Source of the DNA: Candidatus Brocadiaceae bacterium
Lineage (GTDB): Bacteria; Planctomycetota; Brocadiia; Brocadiales; Bathyanammoxibiaceae
NCBI GenBank assembly: GCA_030018855.1
Contig: JASEHG010000073.1
Coordinates: 1-8,886, forward strand
DNA length: 8,886 nt
Reading direction: 5' to 3'
The number at the start of each line of letters is the position of its first letter. Position 1 is the first letter of the stretch. Positions 6,701 through 8,886 of this stretch are shown here, in pieces. A program made the position numbers and the translations under genes. The notes under the pieces were generated by a model, which was not told the origin of the DNA, made no database searches, and saw only the letters and a program-made list of their open reading frames with translations.

Positions 6701-7386
6701 ACTGGTTTTCCGGTGTTTATGCATAGTAGTATGTCGTGTGCCTCGGCGTCCTCTCTGGACAGGTAGTGGATGTCGTTAGTGGCCACCAATGGTATGTCCA
6801 ATTGTCTCCCTATCTCTATTGCCCCCTGTACCAGGCCTTTCTGCTCAGGGATGCCGTTATCCTGTACCTCAATATAGAAGTTTTCTTTGCCGAGGATCTC
6901 CCTGTAGGCGGCGGCAGTACGAAGTGCCTCATTTTTTAATCCCCTGCCGAGGTTAAGGTTTATCTCTGACTTCATGCACCCGGAAAGGGCGATAAGCCCT
7001 TGAGGGTGACGGCTGAGGAGTTCCTTGTCTATGCGTGGCTTATAATAGAAACCCTCAAGGTAGGCCGCAGTGGACAGTTTTAAGAGGTTTTGATACCCCG
7101 TAATATCTTTTGCCAGCAGGGTAAGGTGATAGAGCGTTTCCTTTTTGCTTGGGTCCTTATTTAAGCGGCTGGTAGGTGCTACATAGGCCTCGTAACCCAG
7201 GATGGGCTTTATACCGGCCTCTCTGGCCTTGGTATAAAATTCTATGGCCCCATACAAGTTGCCGTGGTCAGTAAGGGCCAGTGCCTCCATCCCCGTCTCC
7301 TTGGCCCTCTTTACGAGTTGGGCAGTCCGGCACGCCCCATCCAGGAGGCTGTACTCACTGTGAACGTGGAGGTGGGTAAAATCCAT
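3757..7386 (-). CDS. dnaE: DNA polymerase III subunit alpha
   Basis: This is the replicative C-family polymerase, 1209 aa (usual about 1150-1180). The N-terminal PHP domain (about 3-270) keeps all nine expected metal ligands: H7, H9, D16, H41, E66, H87, C137, D205 and H207. The palm holds PDLDIDF (394-400; catalytic D397 and D399) and the third aspartate D549 (KADFLG). SGRGSGAGS (354-362) and GYGFNKSHSAAY (739-750) are conserved. A helix-hairpin-helix segment lies near 821-835, a likely clamp-binding motif QTHLAF at 907-912, and an OB-fold at about 1001-1070. Two stretches are odd. Residues 914-935 are encoded by 7-bp-period repeat DNA, and about the last 30 residues run through other repeats. 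The start ATG at 7386 puts the PHP motif at residue 4. No Shine-Dalgarno is visible; the leader is a hairpin. DnaE1-type rather than PolC, because no exonuclease insert interrupts the PHP domain. Confidence 0.97.
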   Translation of the reverse strand: MDFTHLHVHSEYSLLDGACRTAQLVKRAKETGMEALALTDHGNLYGAIEFYTKAREAGIKPILGYEAYVAPTSRLNKDPSKKETLYHLTLLAKDITGYQNLLKLSTAAYLEGFYYKPRIDKELLSRHPQGLIALSGCMKSEINLNLGRGLKNEALRTAAAYREILGKENFYIEVQDNGIPEQKGLVQGAIEIGRQLDIPLVATNDIHYLSREDAEAHDILLCINTGKPVDDPNRLRFATQEFYFKSPEEMRSLFRETPDALANTVSIAQRCNLELTFGKLHLPKYHLPEGKTNSQFLRELCEIGVRERYGVVTETIRKRLEHELRVIEETGLVDYFLIVWDFVDFAHKNGILTSGRGSGAGSLVAYALKITNVDPLRYDLLFERFLNAERVTMPDLDIDFCAEGREKVIEYARQKYGGDQHVAQIITFGTMKAKAVVRDVGRVLGIPLAEVDRVAKLIPFTPGITLAQALEQEPELASLYKNDQRIKRLFNISSRLEGLCRHASVHAAGVVISDEPLTHYAPLAKNGDVVTTQYDDVTLVEQIGLLKADFLGVRKFTVIDKTLKLIKETTCKDLDLSQIPLNDKATYQLLSSGDVKGVFQVETSRGIQELLRRLRPEEFSDIINLIALYRPGPLQSGMADSFIECRHGREKPTFLHPSLEPLLKETYGIILYQEQVMRIANVLGGLTLNQADNLRKAMGKKKPEVMAKYRDQFISGAVKSGIPEKTAHEIFSLMEYFAGYGFNKSHSAAYAVITYQTAYLKANYPTQYMTALMSCEKQNTDKIVSYIEDCRRMDIEVLPPCINESQADFTMLDGGTRGKIRFGLGAIKNVGEKAITSILEAKQGGGKFTCRHDFYKRVDSRIVNKQVIESLIKAGAFDSLPGRREEHLKAISSDMEVAEKKRDHPEQTHLAFGVRSAECEVSKSETRNPQSASRNCPACGAWQGIPDLKPEELWDEKTRLQEEKSVLGFYVSSHPLDKLKKFLAEDSPTTASLSEATDGEEVTLAGVLTEVKKTTTRNGDPMVYLLLEDLEGHAEGLVFKRELTQYESLLKKDEVVLLKGRVIFRNGGGKGQRPSIKVSELSPLEKGLQEESVVITIDPTKHADETLIRLRAIFSTHPGHCPVFLDILGQEGQKTRIKVNNRFFVTVNEDFQSAIGDLLGPGHLHFSIRPHAPSTVASPEPTQRAQSALGGKGSRVQGTGPLPIKNVSR
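3795..3828. repeat. stacked repeats inside the 3' end of dnaE
   Basis: Two CTTGAAC-type octamers (3795-3802 and 3803-3810) abut a perfect copy of the 15-bp palindrome, TCCGCCTAAGGCGGA (3814-3828). Both are translated as part of the DnaE tail (about residues 1187-1204), beyond the conserved polymerase domains. Confidence 0.8.
4582..4650. repeat. in-frame heptamer-repeat insertion within dnaE
   Basis: Four 7-base units (GCGGATT, GCGGATT, GCGGGTT, TCGGATT; 4592-4619) and three more (GCACTCT, GCACTCC, GTACTCC; 4630-4650) form a block translated as DnaE residues 914-935 (VRSAECEVSK... to SASRN). Its composition (Ser, Arg, Glu, Asn) is unlike the flanks. It sits between the probable clamp-binding motif and the conserved WDEKTRLQEEKSVLGFY segment. 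Its length is a multiple of three, so the frame is kept. Confidence 0.8.
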
Positions 7387-7390
7387 AAAT

Positions 7391-7437
7391 AGTAGACAGT
7401 AGACAGGGGGAACCGTTATCCCTGTACGCTGTCTACT
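7391..7437. repeat. hairpin forming the dnaE mRNA leader
   Basis: Arms 7391-7408 and 7420-7437 pair at 15 of 18 positions around an 11-base loop. The left arm holds two exact heptamers AGTAGAC (7391-7397, 7398-7404). On the minus strand the hairpin ends four bases before the dnaE ATG and takes the place where a Shine-Dalgarno would be. It could limit or channel ribosome access; this is inferred from position. Confidence 0.75.
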
Positions 7438-7448
7438 ACCTTAAAGGT

Positions 7449-7476
7449 ATATTACTCATCAAAAAGGAAAAGTCAA
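7449..7476 (-). promoter_or_regulatory. candidate dnaE promoter
   Basis: On the minus strand TTGACT (7476-7471; 5 of 6) is followed after 16 bases by TAATAT (7454-7449; 4 of 6). Predicted transcription starts near 7442, leaving a leader of about 55 bases made almost wholly of the hairpin at 7391-7437. Confidence 0.5.
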
Positions 7477-7551
7477 CAAGCCTCTTTGGAAGTTGATGTA
7501 TCGCAGTAAGTATCACTGACTTAAGAAGGGTCTGGAAGGGATAATTATTTG

Positions 7552-7579
7552 GTAGGGGCACGGCGCGTCGTGCCCCTAC
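7552..7579. repeat. GTAGGGGC-family hairpin E
   Basis: GTAGGGGCACG (7552-7562) and CGTGCCCCTAC (7569-7579) pair exactly around GCGCGT; with one G-T pair the symmetry extends to the centre. It lies about 20 bases after the stop of the CbiX-like gene and upstream of the dnaE promoter. On the minus strand it is followed by CCAAATAATT with no T run, so it is not a classic terminator, though it may shield the 3' end. Confidence 0.8.
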
Positions 7580-7598
7580 TGTTTACTGCAGGTGGGGC

Positions 7599-8489
7599 CT
7601 ACGGATTAGGTCCTTTGAGTTCCTTTTCCCACCGCCTGAGGCTTCCCTGTATCTCTGCCCTCAGCCACTTGGTGACGTTAACGTGGGGCAGGTAGGGGCG
7701 ACCAAACCGGTAGGTCAGTCCCCTTAGTTGTTCCTCCAACATCCCCTCAATCCCACCAGGGGCTATCATACATGGGACGACCAGCACCGTCCCATTTTTA
7801 CTTGCCTCCTCTATCATGGCCCTCAGGTCCTTGGTTGCCTTCTCTTTTATGTCGGGAGGGGCACCAAACATTACAGTGGCCACCAGGGCGTCCTTGAAGC
7901 CACCTTCTTCTTCTACGAAAGAGGCCAGGACCCACATGCTTCTTAACCACATGGTCTCAGAGACCTTGGTGAGGGGGCCGTGTCCTACCAGGATGACGGT
8001 CTCTTGTGGTGGATTGAGACTTATCTCCATGGCCCTCTCAAAGACTATCTGGGCGGCCAAGGGGTTGTGCTCTATGGCATGGGTCATGTGTAAATCAGCC
8101 TTGACGGTGATAGGCACAATCTCCTTTTGTCTCTCTGGAGGGACGGGCGTCACACCCAGGAGGTACTCCAGCTTCTGCACCACAGGGCCGTGTGAGGAGA
8201 TATAAAGGGGCACGACCAATATCTTTGCTGACCCCCTGGCTTCTAGTTTACTCACCGCCTCCTGGAGCACCTTTTCATCCATCCCGAAGACCAGTTCTAC
8301 GTCGTAAACCTCCTGGATGGGTTTCACTGCTGCCATCACGTGCTTATCCCATACAGAGACCTCCCCTGGGGGGTCTATCCCTCGGGCCAGTATCAATATG
8401 CCCACCTTCTTTTCTGGGTCGCCCAGGACAAAGGAGGCATTAAAAAGGAACAGGAGAAAGACTGTGAGATGCATCAAGTATCTGCTCAT
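7599..8489 (-). CDS. exported CbiX/SirB-like (sirohydrochlorin chelatase-type) protein
   Basis: This 296-aa protein has two CbiX-type halves (class II chelatase fold, which inserts Co or Fe into sirohydrochlorin). Half one (about 28-125) has the strand ILILARG, where the usual GHGSR histidine is missing (A35-R36), and VVPLYISSHG with His100. Half two (about 163-260) starts TVILVGHG with His170, but its second motif VVPCMIAPGG has no His. One histidine therefore remains per half, at different positions. The N-terminus is a probable Sec signal: hydrophobic residues about 7-22, with V21-L22-G23 before D24 as a likely cleavage site and no lipobox Cys. Export is unusual for the family but known for periplasmic CbiK of Desulfovibrio. 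Start: ATG 8489, with AGGAGG (8495-8500) five bases upstream; the TTG at 8522 would bury the signal. No cobalamin or siroheme gene is adjacent, so activity and metal are open. Confidence 0.82.
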   Translation of the reverse strand: MSRYLMHLTVFLLFLFNASFVLGDPEKKVGILILARGIDPPGEVSVWDKHVMAAVKPIQEVYDVELVFGMDEKVLQEAVSKLEARGSAKILVVPLYISSHGPVVQKLEYLLGVTPVPPERQKEIVPITVKADLHMTHAIEHNPLAAQIVFERAMEISLNPPQETVILVGHGPLTKVSETMWLRSMWVLASFVEEEGGFKDALVATVMFGAPPDIKEKATKDLRAMIEEASKNGTVLVVPCMIAPGGIEGMLEEQLRGLTYRFGRPYLPHVNVTKWLRAEIQGSLRRWEKELKGPNP

Positions 8490-8494
8490 CAAAC

Positions 8495-8500
8495 CCTCCT
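8495..8500 (-). promoter_or_regulatory. Shine-Dalgarno fixing the CbiX-like start
   Basis: On the minus strand AGGAGG lies five bases before ATG 8489. It selects this start, which places a clean signal peptide at the N-terminus, over the in-frame TTG at 8522. Confidence 0.8.
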
Positions 8501-8568
8501 CTTTGGTATATGTCGTACCCAAGGCAGCTTCGCCAGTTATTTTGACGAACAGGACTCAGGGTTTTGCC

Positions 8569-8597
8569 CTTATATCACATAAGTATTACGGAATCAA
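8569..8597 (-). promoter_or_regulatory. candidate promoter of the CbiX-like gene
   Basis: On the minus strand TTGATT (8597-8592; 4 of 6) is followed after exactly 17 bases by TATAAG (8574-8569; 5 of 6). The start would be near 8562, giving a leader of about 70 bases with no repeat-family hairpin, unlike the other three predicted leaders. Confidence 0.45.
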
Positions 8598-8622
8598 GGG
8601 GGGATTCTTGAGGCATTTTCAT

Positions 8623-8647
8623 GTAGGGGCAGGGTTTACCCCTGCCC
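8623..8647 (+). repeat. GTAGGGGC-family element F
   Basis: The 25-base unit GTAGGGGCAGGG-TTTAC-CCCTGCCC has a perfect 8-bp stem. It has the same length and layout as B2, C and D, with a third inner stem (AGGG/CCCT) and a different loop. It lies upstream of the CbiX-like promoter, outside its predicted transcript. Confidence 0.8.
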
Positions 8648-8684
8648 TGCACCAACCCTGCCCTAGAGCCGAGCGTAGCGAGTC

Positions 8685-8722
8685 CTGAACGTCGTGAAGG
8701 AGCTAGCGAAGGGACGGTTCAG
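8685..8722. repeat. imperfect inverted repeat CTGAACGTC / GACGGTTCAG
   Basis: Arms 8685-8693 and 8713-8722 pair with one bulged base, enclosing about 19 bases. It overlaps the next hairpin by two bases. Confidence 0.5.
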
Positions 8723-8755
8723 CATTGGGGGCATCCGCCTCAGGCGGACAATGCT
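8721..8755. repeat. 15-bp palindrome copy 4 nested in an outer inverted repeat
   Basis: The exact core TCCGCCTCAGGCGGA (8734-8748) is enclosed by AGCATTG (8721-8727) and CAATGCT (8749-8755). The whole can fold into one long hairpin with an unpaired GGGGCA on one side. Confidence 0.75.
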
Positions 8756-8757
8756 AT

Positions 8758-8783
8758 AGCCCTGGTGCTCCGCCACCAGGGCT
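8758..8783. repeat. 10-bp perfect hairpin AGCCCTGGTG
   Basis: AGCCCTGGTG (8758-8767) and CACCAGGGCT (8774-8783) pair perfectly around a 6-base loop. No T run follows on the plus strand (GGTTCAG), so it is not a clear terminator. Confidence 0.65.
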
Positions 8784-8808
8784 GGTTCAGAAGGAGATAC
8801 CTAAGAAG

Positions 8809-8823
8809 TCCGCCTCAGGCGGA
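8809..8823. repeat. 15-bp palindrome copy 5
   Basis: An exact TCCGCCTCAGGCGGA, identical to copy 4, 60 bases downstream, with different flanks. Confidence 0.8.
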
Positions 8824-8846
8824 TCAGTTGTCGGTTATCAGTTGTC
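8823..8846. repeat. heptamer repeat ATCAGTT/GTCGGTT
   Basis: ATCAGTT, GTCGGTT, ATCAGTT and GTC follow in a 7-base period. The 10-mer ATCAGTTGTC occurs at 8823-8832 and 8837-8846. A short palindrome GGTTAGTAACC (8850-8860) follows. Confidence 0.7.
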
Positions 8847-8863
8847 CGTGGTTAGTAACCGGA

Positions 8864-8884
8864 AGACTGAAGACTGAGAACTGA
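8864..8884. repeat. heptamer repeat AGACTGA
   Basis: AGACTGA, AGACTGA and GAACTGA are three successive 7-base units. The array may continue past the window end. Confidence 0.7.
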
Positions 8885-8886
8885 AG

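Larger units (their letters stand above)
8598..8886. other. gene-free, repeat-packed right end
   Basis: I see no gene, tRNA or terminator in this stretch. It is a near-continuous run of short repeats: element F (8623-8647), hairpins at 8685-8722, 8721-8755 and 8758-8783, a 15-bp palindrome (8809-8823) and heptamer repeats to the window end. The stretch from 8670 to 8715 (GAGCGTAGCGAGTC and GCTAGCGAAGGGAC) also looks like degenerate repeat DNA. Confidence 0.7.

Noticed and set aside
7816..8205. Plus-strand open frame opposite the CbiX-like gene (129 codons)
   Set aside because: It is antisense to a gene with clear family motifs and a strong ribosome site, and has no domain pattern of its own.
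8490..8886. tRNA or small RNA gene in the right-hand gene-free stretch
   Set aside because: The hairpins there do not form a cloverleaf with a T-loop or CCA-like end, and they match the dispersed repeat families instead.

Overview
The window is ordinary bacterial chromosome, about half G+C by eye. It holds six protein genes and an unusually dense set of short palindromic and 7-bp-period repeats. The genes use many AGG (Arg) and ATA (Ile) codons. The gene mix would fit a deep-branching environmental bacterium, perhaps in or near the Planctomycetota (Brocadiales-like). It includes an ArsA/Get3-type ATPase with an HSP20-like tail, a two-domain NDK-like protein, a PHP-containing DnaE and an exported CbiX-like protein. 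That placement is a low-confidence inference; no rRNA or tRNA was seen.

Layout. A good sigma70-type promoter (98-125) reads rightward into an ArsA/Get3-family ATPase (181-1371) and an overlapping small gene of unknown function (1349-1711). These converge on a leftward block across a 92-bp gap filled with palindromes. Read 5' to 3' on the minus strand, the leftward block is: a CbiX-like protein with a signal peptide (8489-7599), DNA polymerase III alpha (7386-3757), a tandem NDK-like protein (3641-2454) and a glyoxalase-II-type metallo-beta-lactamase hydrolase (2454-1804). The last two share one base (TAATG). Candidate promoters lie upstream of cbiX-like, dnaE and ndk-like, so the block probably holds at least three transcription units. 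The first 180 bases and the last ~400 bases hold no gene, only repeats and promoters.

How it works together. dnaE is housekeeping replication. The NDK-like protein may supply NTPs/dNTPs and is translationally coupled to a detoxification-type thiolester hydrolase. The ATPase pair may act in handling of membrane or tail-anchored proteins, by family analogy only. The CbiX-like protein suggests tetrapyrrole or metal handling outside the cytoplasm.

Most unusual features. (1) A family of hairpins with constant GTAGGGGC ends whose inner stems differ in sequence but stay complementary. (2) Hairpins occupying three of the four predicted 5' leaders. (3) An in-frame 22-codon block of heptamer-repeat DNA inside DnaE just after its probable clamp-binding motif, and a DnaE C-terminus built from other repeats. 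(4) An NDK-like protein whose first domain has lost both catalytic residues. I saw no CRISPR array, transposase gene or phage gene.
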